Positions 16,293 through 25,173 of a DNA stretch of 64,000 nt are shown here, one piece after another. Below the pieces are notes generated by a model. It had not been told where the DNA came from, ran no database searches, and was given only the letters and a program-made list of their open reading frames with translations. The position numbers and the translations under genes are program-made. The stretch spans positions 2,046,001 through 2,110,000 of the forward strand of contig NC_022663.1 in the NCBI RefSeq assembly GCF_000157895.3, given 5' to 3'. Source of the DNA: Mycobacterium kansasii ATCC 12478. Its GTDB lineage: Bacteria; Actinomycetota; Actinomycetes; Mycobacteriales; Mycobacteriaceae. Position 1 is the first letter of the stretch, and every line of letters starts with the position of its first letter.

Positions 16293-17420
16293 GTGAAGTT
16301 CCCCCGATCTGGACGAACTCGAGCCGCGCTGAGCCTGCTACTGGTCAGCACTCTGGTCTTGGCAGCCTGCGGCGGTCGTTCCGGTAACACGTCGTCGTCG
16401 ACCGGATCCAGCACCCCCAGTGTCCCGGTGGACTGCGGCGGTAAGAAGAAGCTCCTGGCGGCGGGTTCGACAGCACAAAAGAACGCGATCGAACAGTTCG
16501 TGTATGCCTACATTCATGCCTGCCCCGGCCACACGCTGGACTACAACGCGAATGGCTCGGGCGCCGGCATGAAGCTTTTCCTGGGCAACCAGACCGATCT
16601 GGCGGGCTCCGATTCCCCGATGGATCCGGCGAAAGGCGAGCCCGACAAAGCCGCGGCACGCTGCGGGTCGGAAGCGTGGGACCTGCCGGTGGTCTTCGGC
16701 CCGATCGCGGTCACCTACAACATCAACGGGGTCAGCACGCTCAAATTGGACGGCCCCACCTTGGCGAGGATCTTCAACGGCGCCATCAGCAAATGGGACG
16801 ACCCGGCGATCACCGCCCTCAACTCGGGTACCAGTCTGCCATCGACACCCATTCACGTCGTCTTCCGCAGCGACCAGTCCGGCACCACGGACAACTTCCA
16901 GAAATACCTCGACGCCGCTTCCAACGGCGCGTGGGGCAAAGGCACCGGCCAAACATTCAACGGAGGTGTCGGCGAAGGCGCCGCGGGCAATGACGGCACG
17001 TCTCAGGCGCTGAAGCGAACCGACGGCTCGATCACCTACAACGAGTGGTCCTACGCGGTGGGTCATCAACTGAACATGGCCCAGATCATTACCTCGGCCG
17101 GCCCGGATCCGGTGACGATCACCGCCGAGACCGTCGGCAAGACCATCGCCGGGGCCACGTTCAAGGGTCAGGGCAACGACTTGGTGGTGGACACGTCCTC
17201 GTTCTATCGGCCCACCAAGGCCGGTGCCTACCCGATCGTGCTGGTGACTTACGAGATCGTCTGCTCGAAATATCCCGACGCACCCACCGGTGCCGCCGTA
17301 AAAGCGTTTATGCAGGCCACAATTGGCGACGGCCAGATCGGTTTGGACGAGTACGGGTATATTCCGCTGCCGAGTTCGTTCCAATCGAAATTGATCCCGG
17401 TGGTCAACGCCATTGCATGA
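16293..17420 (+). CDS. pstS2: Periplasmic phosphate-binding lipoprotein PstS
   Basis: This 375-residue lipoprotein has a signal peptide ending in the lipobox LVLAACGG. The GTG start at 16293 follows GAGAGGAG; a longer frame from 16245 is unlikely. The phosphate-binding pattern includes AAGSTAQKNAIEQF, GSGAGMKLFLGNQTDLAGSDSPM and FRSDQSGTTDNFQKYLD. It delivers phosphate to a Pst ABC transporter. It lies upstream of pknD, as pstS2 does in M. tuberculosis, but no pstC, pstA or pstB accompanies it on this strand. The symbol rests on position. Confidence 0.88.
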   Translation: MKFPRSGRTRAALSLLLVSTLVLAACGGRSGNTSSSTGSSTPSVPVDCGGKKKLLAAGSTAQKNAIEQFVYAYIHACPGHTLDYNANGSGAGMKLFLGNQTDLAGSDSPMDPAKGEPDKAAARCGSEAWDLPVVFGPIAVTYNINGVSTLKLDGPTLARIFNGAISKWDDPAITALNSGTSLPSTPIHVVFRSDQSGTTDNFQKYLDAASNGAWGKGTGQTFNGGVGEGAAGNDGTSQALKRTDGSITYNEWSYAVGHQLNMAQIITSAGPDPVTITAETVGKTIAGATFKGQGNDLVVDTSSFYRPTKAGAYPIVLVTYEIVCSKYPDAPTGAAVKAFMQATIGDGQIGLDEYGYIPLPSSFQSKLIPVVNAIA

Positions 17421-17690
17421 TCGGCCGTCACCCGAGGCGGGGCGATTGCGGCGCCGGTCCGGCCCGGCGGAATTATGCCGATCACGGGACGAATCGCCAA
17501 GTGTCGCAATGGTCTCGGCGGGCAACCGGTTGCCGCCGTGGTAATCCAATCCAAATTTTATCCTGAGCCACGGGTCAGAAATCACTGAGAGTAAGCCCGA
17601 TTTTGTTGTGTCCCCGGTCTTTGAGGATTTACCGTGTGTTAACCAACGGTGTCCGGTGGATTGGCGGGCCGGACGAAGGGAGCGTCGACG

Positions 17691-19817
17691 GTGAGCGAGA
17701 CCGAGCCGGGTTCGCGGGTTGGGTCGCGCTTCGGGCCTTACCACTTGGTGCGGTTGATCGGACGCGGCGGCATGGGCGAGGTTTACGAGGCCGAGGACAC
17801 TCGCAAGCACCGCATCGTGGCGCTGAAGCTGATTTCGACGCAGTACTCCGAGAACCCGGTGTTTCGCGCGCGGATGCAGCGTGAGGCCGACACCGCGGGA
17901 CGGCTGACGGAACCGCACATCGTGCCGATCCACGACTACGGCGAGATCGACGGCCAGTTCTATGTGGAGATGCGGCTCATCGACGGAGTATCCCTGCGCA
18001 CGTTGCTCACCCAGTACGGTCCGCTCGCCCCGGCACGGGCAGTGGCCATCGTGCGGCAAGTAGCCGCGGCACTCGACGCGGCGCACACCACCGGGGTCAC
18101 CCACCGCGACGTCAAGCCCGAGAACATCCTGGTCGCTGCCAACGACTTCGCCTATCTGGTTGATTTCGGCATCGCACGTGCTGCCCACGACCCGGGACTG
18201 ACCCAGAGCGGGATGGCCGTGGGAACCTACAACTACATGGCCCCGGAACGATTCACCGCCGACGACATCACCTACCGCGCCGACATCTACGCGCTGGCTT
18301 GCGTTTTGGGGGAATGCTTGACCGGGGCGCCCCCCTATCGGACCGACAGCGTCGAACGATTGATCGCCGCACACCTCATGGAGCCGCCGCCACGGCCCAG
18401 CGTGCTACGACCCGGCAGAGTTCCGCCGGCTCTGGACGAGGTGATCGCCAAGGGCATGGCGAAGAATCCCCAGGAGCGCTACATGAGCGCGGGAGACCTG
18501 GCGATCGCCGCCCACGATGCGCTCACCATGCCCGAGCAGCGTCAGGAAGCGACCATCCTGGAGCGGGGCGACAACGCGACGCTGATCGCCAATGCGGGTT
18601 TCGGCGGCGCCTGGACCAACTACACCGGCGCGGGTCCCCAGCCCCAGCCCCAGCCTCAACCCCAACCACAGCCCCCGCCGCCGATCGCTCCTCGACCGCA
18701 GTACCCCACCGAAAACGAGACCGCGGTCCGGCCGGTGCCGTCCGGCCTCCAGGGATGGCGGTCTAAACCACACAGTTCCGACCAACAGACCCAGGCTGCC
18801 CCCATCGTCACCGGCACCGGTTGGCCCAGCCAGCCCGGGCTGTCCCCCGTCGGCCAGGGGCCCGTCGGCCAGGGTGCCGGTTCCGGGGGCTCACCGTCGT
18901 TCGGCCCGCCGTCGCAATCTCAACCCACGCGCCAGCCGCGCAACAAGCGCAAGACGTGGACCGTCGCGGCCGTCGTCGCGGCCGTCATCCTGGTGGTGGC
19001 CGGCATCAGCGCATTCGTGGCCACCAGACCGAAAGGCTCGACACCGCCGCAGGGTCAGGTGGTGCTGCCCTTCAACGGGCTCAACTTCCGCTTCTCCCCG
19101 GGCGGGGTCGCGGTCGACGACCAGGGCACCGTTTACGTCACCAACCAGACCATGTACGGCCGGGTGGTGACGTTGCCGGCGGACTCCAGCACGCCGACCG
19201 TCAAACCGTTCAACGGGCTGTACGAGCCGCAGGGCCTGGCCGTCGACGGCTCCGGCACCATCTACGTCAGTGATTTCAACAACCGGGTGGTGTCGTTGGC
19301 GGCCGGGTCGAATCGCCAGGTCGAGCTGCCCTTCAGCGGACTCAACTATCCCGAGGGCATCGCAGTGGACGCTCAGGGCAGTGTGTACGTCGCCGACCGG
19401 GGCAACAACAGGGTGGTGAAGTTGGCGGCGGGCTCGACCAGCCAGACGGTGCTGCCGTTCAACGGCCTGAAGAACCCCGACGGTGTGGCCGTGGACGCCG
19501 ACGGGAATGTGTATGTCACCGACACCGACAACAATCGGGTGGTAAAGCTGGAAGCCGGCACCAGCAATCAATCGGTACTGCCGTTCACCGGCCTCACCGC
19601 GCCGTGGGGTATCACCGTGGACGGTGCCGGCAACGTCTACGTCACCGAACACGACAACAACGCGGTGGCCAAGCTGCCGGCCGGCGCAACCGCTTCCACC
19701 GAACTGCCGTTCACCGGCCTCAACACCCCGCTGTCGGTTGCGGTCGACAAGAAGGGCAACGTCTACGTCGCCGACCGCGGCAACGGCAGGGTGCTCAAAC
19801 TCGCCCAGGGCTCATAG
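17691..19817 (+). CDS. pknD: Transmembrane serine/threonine protein kinase PknD with NHL beta-propeller
   Basis: This protein has 708 residues from GTG 17691 (GAAGGGAG upstream); the frame also opens at 17649. The kinase domain (about 12-275) has GRGGMGEVYE, Lys46 in VALKLI, catalytic Asp140 in THRDVKPEN, VDFGIA and MAPERF. A proline/glutamine-rich juxtamembrane region with a PQ repeat follows. A membrane helix at about 421-445 precedes an extracellular six-bladed NHL propeller with repeated GVAVDxxGxVYVxD and NNRVVKL units. In M. tuberculosis PknD is the sensor kinase beside the Pst genes. It ends 17 bp from the convergent pstA gene. Confidence 0.96.
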   Translation: MSETEPGSRVGSRFGPYHLVRLIGRGGMGEVYEAEDTRKHRIVALKLISTQYSENPVFRARMQREADTAGRLTEPHIVPIHDYGEIDGQFYVEMRLIDGVSLRTLLTQYGPLAPARAVAIVRQVAAALDAAHTTGVTHRDVKPENILVAANDFAYLVDFGIARAAHDPGLTQSGMAVGTYNYMAPERFTADDITYRADIYALACVLGECLTGAPPYRTDSVERLIAAHLMEPPPRPSVLRPGRVPPALDEVIAKGMAKNPQERYMSAGDLAIAAHDALTMPEQRQEATILERGDNATLIANAGFGGAWTNYTGAGPQPQPQPQPQPQPPPPIAPRPQYPTENETAVRPVPSGLQGWRSKPHSSDQQTQAAPIVTGTGWPSQPGLSPVGQGPVGQGAGSGGSPSFGPPSQSQPTRQPRNKRKTWTVAAVVAAVILVVAGISAFVATRPKGSTPPQGQVVLPFNGLNFRFSPGGVAVDDQGTVYVTNQTMYGRVVTLPADSSTPTVKPFNGLYEPQGLAVDGSGTIYVSDFNNRVVSLAAGSNRQVELPFSGLNYPEGIAVDAQGSVYVADRGNNRVVKLAAGSTSQTVLPFNGLKNPDGVAVDADGNVYVTDTDNNRVVKLEAGTSNQSVLPFTGLTAPWGITVDGAGNVYVTEHDNNAVAKLPAGATASTELPFTGLNTPLSVAVDKKGNVYVADRGNGRVLKLAQGS

Positions 19818-19834
19818 GGCGCGCCGGTTCCCCA

Positions 19835-20782
19835 CTACCGAGCGACCAGGAGGCGAAGCCCCGCCCGGATCACGCCGATCGTCGACGCACGGGTGGACAC
19901 GAAGCGAATCCCCGCCGCGACCACATTGATCAAGGCCACCAGGATGATCAGCGTCAGCGCGGCACCCCACACCCGCAGGAAGCCGGCGCGTTCGGGGTTG
20001 GTGAGTTCGGTGTAGATCAGCAACGGCAGCGAGGCCATGTTGCCGTTGAAGATGTCGAGGTTGATCGAACGGCTGTAGCCGACCAGCACCAGCACCGGGG
20101 CGGTCTCGCCGATGATGCGCGCCAGCGCCAGCAGCACACCGGACACAATGCCCGGCATTGCGATCGGAACGACGATGCGCACGATCGTCTTCCATTTCGG
20201 AACGCCCAACGCATAACTGGCTTCGCGCAGCTCGTCGGGCACCAACCGCAGCATCTCCTCGGTAGAGCGCACCACCACCGGCAGCATCAACAAAACCAGT
20301 GCCAACGACACCGCGAAGGCGCTCTGCTGAAATCCCAGGGTGGCGATCCACAGACTGAAGATGAACAGCGCCGCCACAATCGAGGGCACCCCGGCAAGAA
20401 CGTCGACCATGAACGTGGTCACCCGCGCCATCCGGCCGGTGCCGTATTCGACCAGGTAGATCGCGGTCATCAGGCCCAACGGCACGGCCAGCGCGGCCGC
20501 CACCCCGGCCTGTACCAATGTCCCGTAGAGCGCGTGGTACACGCCCCCGGCGAACTCCTCCGGCAGCACGCCGCGCAGCGAATGAGTCCACCAGTCCACC
20601 CGGATGATGGCATACCAGCCGCGCTCGATCACTACCCACAACAACCAGACCAGTGGCACCAACGCGATGGCGAACGAGCTGAAGAACACCACGGTCGCCA
20701 GGCTGTTCTTGATCCGTCGCGCCAGGCTCAGCGGACGGAACACCACCGCTTTGACCGGCCGGTCGAGGGCGTCGACGCTCAT
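19835..20782 (-). CDS. pstA1: Phosphate ABC transporter permease PstA
   Basis: This 315-residue integral membrane protein has about six hydrophobic helices. It has the PstA-type signature VLAGVPSIVAALFIFSLWI and the EAA loop ELREASYALGVPKWKTIVRIV, which contacts the ATPase. It starts at an ATG that overlaps the pstC stop (ATGA). It is the last gene of the pstS-pstC-pstA operon and imports phosphate together with PstC and an ATPase encoded elsewhere. Confidence 0.95.
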   Translation of the reverse strand: MSVDALDRPVKAVVFRPLSLARRIKNSLATVVFFSSFAIALVPLVWLLWVVIERGWYAIIRVDWWTHSLRGVLPEEFAGGVYHALYGTLVQAGVAAALAVPLGLMTAIYLVEYGTGRMARVTTFMVDVLAGVPSIVAALFIFSLWIATLGFQQSAFAVSLALVLLMLPVVVRSTEEMLRLVPDELREASYALGVPKWKTIVRIVVPIAMPGIVSGVLLALARIIGETAPVLVLVGYSRSINLDIFNGNMASLPLLIYTELTNPERAGFLRVWGAALTLIILVALINVVAAGIRFVSTRASTIGVIRAGLRLLVAR

Positions 20783-21753
20783 CCGTTGACCTTTCCGCCG
20801 GCCACCGCACGCGCGGCGGCGTTAACCACGAAGGTCAGGACGAACAGCGCGAACCCGGCCGAGATGTAGGCGCCGGTCGGCAGCGGCTCGCTGAACTCGG
20901 ACGCCGCGGAGGCGATCTTGGATGCAAAGGTGTAACCGCCGTCGAACAACGACCAGTTTCCGGGCCGCGCCGCCGACCGCAAGATGATCAGCACCGCCAC
21001 GGTTTCGCCCAGCGCACGCCCCAACCCCAGCATCGACGCGGCGATCACGCCGCTGCGGCCGAACGGCAGCACGGTCATCCGCACCACCTCCCATTTCGTC
21101 GCGCCCAATGCCTGGGCCGCTTCGATCTGGATCAGCGGCGTCTGACGGAACACTTCGCGGGATACCGAGGTGACGATCGGCAGGATCATCACCGCCAACA
21201 CGATCCCGGCGGTGAATATGGTGCCCCCACCGGCCAGCGACACATTTCCCTTCTTGAACAAGAACAGCCAGCCAAGGTTGCGGTTGAGAAAACCTGCGAC
21301 CGGCTCCAGCTTTGGCGCCAGCACAAAGATTCCCCACAACCCGAAAACGATCGACGGCACCGCGGCCAGCAGATCCACTATCGCGCCGAACGGACGCGAC
21401 AACCTTCTGGGCGCGTATTGGGTGAGGAACACCGCGATCCCGACCGCAACCGGTACGGCCAGCACCAGCGCGGTTATCGAACTGAGCACCGTGACCATGA
21501 ACAGGTCGCGGATGCCGAACGCCAACTTCTCGTCGTCAGCCGTGTTGAACTCGGCGCTGGTGAAGAAATTCACGTGGTTGGCGCGCAACGACGGCACGGC
21601 ACGAAGCAACAGGAATACCGCGATCAGCGCGATTGCGACCACGATCGTCAAACCGGCGGCCGATGCCGCCAGCTTGAACAACCGGTCCGCCCGCCGCGAC
21701 GCGCGCGCGTCGACCTCTACCAGCGCAGGCTTGGCCAGCGGGCCTCGGACCAC
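20779..21753 (-). CDS. pstC2: Phosphate ABC transporter permease PstC
   Basis: This 324-residue membrane protein has a first helix near residue 35 and a large extracytoplasmic loop after it. It has LLAAVPSIVFGLWGIFVLAP and the EAA loop IEAAQALGATKWEVVRMTVLP. The GTG start is 12 bp downstream of the pstS stop, and its own stop overlaps the pstA start, so the three genes form a tight operon. Confidence 0.95.
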   Translation of the reverse strand: MVRGPLAKPALVEVDARASRRADRLFKLAASAAGLTIVVAIALIAVFLLLRAVPSLRANHVNFFTSAEFNTADDEKLAFGIRDLFMVTVLSSITALVLAVPVAVGIAVFLTQYAPRRLSRPFGAIVDLLAAVPSIVFGLWGIFVLAPKLEPVAGFLNRNLGWLFLFKKGNVSLAGGGTIFTAGIVLAVMILPIVTSVSREVFRQTPLIQIEAAQALGATKWEVVRMTVLPFGRSGVIAASMLGLGRALGETVAVLIILRSAARPGNWSLFDGGYTFASKIASAASEFSEPLPTGAYISAGFALFVLTFVVNAAARAVAGGKVNG

Positions 21754-21765
21754 GTCGACCCCAGA

Positions 21766-22881
21766 TCAGGCGATGGCGTTCACCGCGGTCGACAACCTCG
21801 ACTTGAACCCGTCCGGAATGGGGATATAGCCGTTGTCGGCCAGCCCATTCTGACCGGCGCCGATGGTCGACTGCAGGAACGCTTTCACCGCGGTACCGAC
21901 TTGGGAGTCAGGGTACTTGGAACAGACAATTTCGTAGGTCGCCAGCACAATCGGATAGGACCCGGGCTGCGTCGGCCGGTAGAACGACATCGTGTCCAGC
22001 ACCAGGTCGTTGCCCTGCCCCTTGATCGTGGCTCCCGCGATCGTCTTTCCGACCGACTCGGCGCTGATGGCCACCGCTTCGGGACCGGCCGAGGTGACGA
22101 TCTTGGCCATGTTCAGGTGCTGCGCCTGAGCAAACGACCACTCGTTGTAGGTAATGGACCCTTCGGTGCCCTTCACCGCGGCCGACGTGCCGTCGTTGCC
22201 CTTGGCGCCCTCGCCGACACCGCCCGCGAATGCCTTTCCGGCGCCCTTGCCCCATGCGCCGTTGGAGGCGGCGTCAAGGTAGCGCTGGAAGTTGTCCGTA
22301 GTCCCGGACTCGTCGCTACGGAACACCACGTGTATGGGCGTCGCGGGCAGGTTGGTGCCCGAGTTGAGGGCCTGGATCGCCGGATCGTTCCAGGTGGTGA
22401 TGGTGCCGTTGAAGATCTTCGCCAGGGTGGGACCGTCCAGGTTCAACGAACTGACCCCGCTGATGTTGTAGGTGACCGCGATCGGGCCGAACACCACCGG
22501 CAGATTCCACGCCGGCGAGCCGCCGCAGCGCTGTTGCGCCGCCGCGGCTTCGTCCTTGCTCAGCGGCGAATCCGAACCACCGAAATCGGTTTGGTTCCCG
22601 TTGAATTCACTGATTCCGGCACCCGAACCATTGCCCGTGTAGTTGAGCGTCTGACCCGGGCAGGCTTCCTCGAATGCCTTGACAAAGCGCGTCATCGCGT
22701 TGGCCTGGGCCGTGGACCCGCTGGCCTTGAGTGTCTTCTTCCCGCCGCAATTCACATTGCCCGACGATTGGCCCGCCGTAGAGCCGCCCCCGCTGGCGTT
22801 ATTGTCGCTGCCACACCCGGACAAGAGCAGAGCGCCCGAAGCCAGGATACTCAGCGTGGCGCCAAATCCGTTGAGTTTCAA
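21766..22881 (-). CDS. pstS3: Phosphate-binding lipoprotein PstS, first gene of the pst operon
   Basis: This 371-residue lipoprotein has the lipobox LLLSGCG. I chose TTG 22881, giving LKLNGFGATLS, because it matches the remembered N-terminus of mycobacterial PstS3 and places a positive charge before the hydrophobic core. GTG 22917 is in frame but adds acidic residues. Phosphate-binding segments are KASGSTAQANAMTRF, GNGSGAGISEFNGNQTDFGGSDSPL and FRSDESGTTDNFQRYLD. It is paralogous to the pstS at 16293 and encodes the substrate receptor for PstC/PstA. Confidence 0.9.
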   Translation of the reverse strand: MKLNGFGATLSILASGALLLSGCGSDNNASGGGSTAGQSSGNVNCGGKKTLKASGSTAQANAMTRFVKAFEEACPGQTLNYTGNGSGAGISEFNGNQTDFGGSDSPLSKDEAAAAQQRCGGSPAWNLPVVFGPIAVTYNISGVSSLNLDGPTLAKIFNGTITTWNDPAIQALNSGTNLPATPIHVVFRSDESGTTDNFQRYLDAASNGAWGKGAGKAFAGGVGEGAKGNDGTSAAVKGTEGSITYNEWSFAQAQHLNMAKIVTSAGPEAVAISAESVGKTIAGATIKGQGNDLVLDTMSFYRPTQPGSYPIVLATYEIVCSKYPDSQVGTAVKAFLQSTIGAGQNGLADNGYIPIPDGFKSRLSTAVNAIA

Positions 22882-23200
22882 TTCAGTTCCTAACGGTAGA
22901 CATTCGCCGGACCGCACTTGGCCACGGCGCGCAAACCAGCCGCTTCTCTCGCAGCACGAGGCTACAGTAACAATCGGCAGTCTTAAACCAGTTCATCAGT
23001 CGGCCGCCGTGCAGACATATGGCGTTCGTGAAGCCGCACCTGCCGGCCAATCACACTTGCGACTCGCCCGAGCCCATCAGGGTGTCCGGAGCCGTTACAT
23101 CTTTGCGCCGCTGTGAGAAAGTAGAACCCGTTCCAGAAATACCTGCAGCCCAGACGGCGAGGGAAGCTGCCGTCTCGGCCGACAACCGAAACGAGCCGCA
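22882..23200. promoter_or_regulatory. Divergent promoter region between pst operon and short-chain dehydrogenase
   Basis: This 319-bp gap separates divergent genes, so both promoters must lie here. On the minus strand, TTGTTACTGTAGCCT near 22960 contains a TANNNT-type -10 (TACTGT). A phosphate-responsive RegX3 site is expected from the family but I cannot identify one with confidence. No gene is seen. Confidence 0.4.
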
Positions 23201-23992
23201 GTGATCCTCGACAGGTTCCGCCTCGACGACCAGGTCGCCGTCATCACCGGCGGTGGCCGCGGCCTGGGTGCGGCTATCGCGTTGGCTTTCGCCGAGGCCG
23301 GCGCCGATGTGGTCATCGCCTCGCGAACGCGTTCCCAGCTGGACGAGGTCGCCGAAGGGGTGCGCGCCATCGGACGGCGCGCCCACGTCGTCGCCGCCGA
23401 CCTGGCCAATCCCGAGGTCACCGCGGAGCTGGCCGGTCAGACGGTCGAGGCGTTCGGAAGACTGGACATCGTCGTCAACAACGTCGGCGGCACCATGCCG
23501 AACATGTTGCTGACCACCTCGACCAAGGACCTCAAGGACGCTTTCACCTTCAATGTCGCCACCGCCCACGCGCTGACCGTCGCGGCGGTGCCGCTGATGC
23601 TGGAGCACTCCGGCGGCGGCAGCATCATCAACATCACGTCGACCATGGGCCGGCTCGCCGGACGTGGTTTCGCCGCCTACGGCACCGCGAAGGCGGCCCT
23701 GGCCCACTACACGCGGCTGACGGCCTTGGATCTGTGTCCACGCATCCGGGTCAATGCGATCGCCCCGGGGTCGATCCTCACCTCCGCACTGGACGTGGTG
23801 GCCGCCAACGACGAACTGCGCGCGCCGATGGAACGGGCCACACCGCTGCGCCGGCTCGGCGATCCCGTCGACATCGCCGCCGCCGCAGTGTATTTGGCCT
23901 CGCCCGCGGGCAGCTTCCTGACCGGCAAGACGTTGGAGGTCGACGGCGGCCTCACCCACCCCAACCTCGACCTTCCCGTCCCGGATCTGTGA
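23201..23992 (+). CDS. Short-chain dehydrogenase/reductase (Rv0927c-like)
   Basis: This 263-residue classical SDR has the NAD(P)-binding motif TGGGRGLG at about 17-24, NNVGG after the fourth strand, a catalytic Ser in INITSTMG, and YGTAK as the YxxxK pair. It also has the PGSILT loop and a C-terminal DGGLTHPN. GTG 23201 gives the normal 12-residue lead to the first strand. Its stop lies 9 bp before the next gene, so the two form an operon. The substrate is unknown. Confidence 0.9.
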   Translation: MILDRFRLDDQVAVITGGGRGLGAAIALAFAEAGADVVIASRTRSQLDEVAEGVRAIGRRAHVVAADLANPEVTAELAGQTVEAFGRLDIVVNNVGGTMPNMLLTTSTKDLKDAFTFNVATAHALTVAAVPLMLEHSGGGSIINITSTMGRLAGRGFAAYGTAKAALAHYTRLTALDLCPRIRVNAIAPGSILTSALDVVAANDELRAPMERATPLRRLGDPVDIAAAAVYLASPAGSFLTGKTLEVDGGLTHPNLDLPVPDL

Positions 23993-24001
23993 GGAGCCAG
24001 C

Positions 24002-25081
24002 ATGCCCATACCCGTCGTCCAGCTCGGCACCGGCAACGTCGGAATTCATTCGCTGCGGGCGCTCATCACCAACCCGGCCTACGAGCTCACCGGGGTGTGG
24101 GTGTCGTCGGAAGCGAAGGCGGGAAAGGACGCGGCCGAGCTCGCCGGATTCACCAAAACGACCGGCGTCAAGGCCAGCACCGACCTGGATGCGGTCCTGG
24201 CCAGCGGACCGCAGTGCGCCGTCTACAACGCGATGGCCGACAACCGCCTCTCCGAGGCGCTGGACGACTATCGGCGGGTGCTGGCGGCCGGGGTGAACAT
24301 CGTCGGCAGTGGACCGGTTTTCCTGCAGTACCCGTGGCAGGTAATTCCCGACGAGCTCGTCAAGCCGCTGGAAGATGCCGCGCGGGAAGGTAATTCGAGC
24401 CTCTATGTCAGCGGCATCGACCCGGGTTTTGCCAACGACCTGCTGCCGCTGGCACTGGCCGGCACCTGCCAGAGCATCGAGCAGATCCGTTGCATGGAGA
24501 TCGTCGACTACGCCACTTATGACAGTGCCGTCGTCATGTTCGACGTGATGGGATTCGGCAAGCCGATCGACGAGATTCCGATGCTGCTGCAGCCCGGTGT
24601 GCTGAGTTTGGCCTGGGGTTCGGTGGTGCGCCAACTGGCTGCCGGCCTTGGCCTTTCGGTAGGCGTCGTCGAGGAGATGTACGTCCGGGAACCGGCTCCG
24701 GAGGCCTTCGACATTGCCGCGGGTCACATTCCCAAGGGCAGTGCCGCCGCGCTGCGGTTCGAGGTGCTGGGCTTGGTCGACGGTGCGCCCGCCGTGGTGC
24801 TCGAACACGTCACCAGGCTGCGCGCAGACCTGTGCCCGGATTGGCCGCAGCCCGCACAGCCGGGCGGCTCGTATCGCATCGAGATCACCGGCGAACCGTC
24901 CTACGCCATGGACATCTGTCTGAGCAGCCGCCACGGCGACCACAACCATGCCGGACTCGTCGCCACGGCGATGCGGCTCGTCAACGCGATCCCGGCGGTG
25001 GTGGCCGCCGAGCCGGGGATCCGCACGACGCTCGAGCTGCCCTTGATCACCGGTAAGGGCCTCTACGCCGCCGGCGAGTAG
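24002..25081 (+). CDS. Dihydrodipicolinate-reductase N-terminal-domain-like protein (Rv0926c-like)
   Basis: This 359-residue protein has an N-terminal Rossmann motif, QLGTGNVGIHSLRAL, and a second strand GVWVSSEAK, as in DapB-type and amine dehydrogenase-like folds. The middle region VSGIDPGFANDLLPL and the C-terminal SRHGDHNHAGL are typical of this mycobacterial family. It sits 9 bp after an SDR gene with GAGGAG before the ATG. It is probably a nicotinamide-dependent oxidoreductase acting on a lipid-derived or amine intermediate; the true reaction is unknown. Confidence 0.8.
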   Translation: MPIPVVQLGTGNVGIHSLRALITNPAYELTGVWVSSEAKAGKDAAELAGFTKTTGVKASTDLDAVLASGPQCAVYNAMADNRLSEALDDYRRVLAAGVNIVGSGPVFLQYPWQVIPDELVKPLEDAAREGNSSLYVSGIDPGFANDLLPLALAGTCQSIEQIRCMEIVDYATYDSAVVMFDVMGFGKPIDEIPMLLQPGVLSLAWGSVVRQLAAGLGLSVGVVEEMYVREPAPEAFDIAAGHIPKGSAAALRFEVLGLVDGAPAVVLEHVTRLRADLCPDWPQPAQPGGSYRIEITGEPSYAMDICLSSRHGDHNHAGLVATAMRLVNAIPAVVAAEPGIRTTLELPLITGKGLYAAGE

Positions 25082-25107
25082 TCGGACCGCGCGGTGGCCG
25101 GCCGGCC

Positions 25108-25123
25108 AGGTTTCGGCTAACCT
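25108..25123. promoter_or_regulatory. Candidate metal-regulator operator upstream of mntH
   Basis: AGGTT-TCGGCT-AACCT is an inverted repeat with 5-bp arms that ends 50 bp before the mntH start. The half GGCTAACCT is shared with the iron box of IdeR, but the spacing differs by one base. A DtxR-family regulator such as MntR is therefore more plausible. A tandem TTTGTTCGAGG repeat follows at about 25130-25151. Confidence 0.45.
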
Positions 25124-25173
25124 CACTTTTTTGTTCGAGGTTTGTTCGAGGTCGTGGATCGAAGGTCGGTGAG

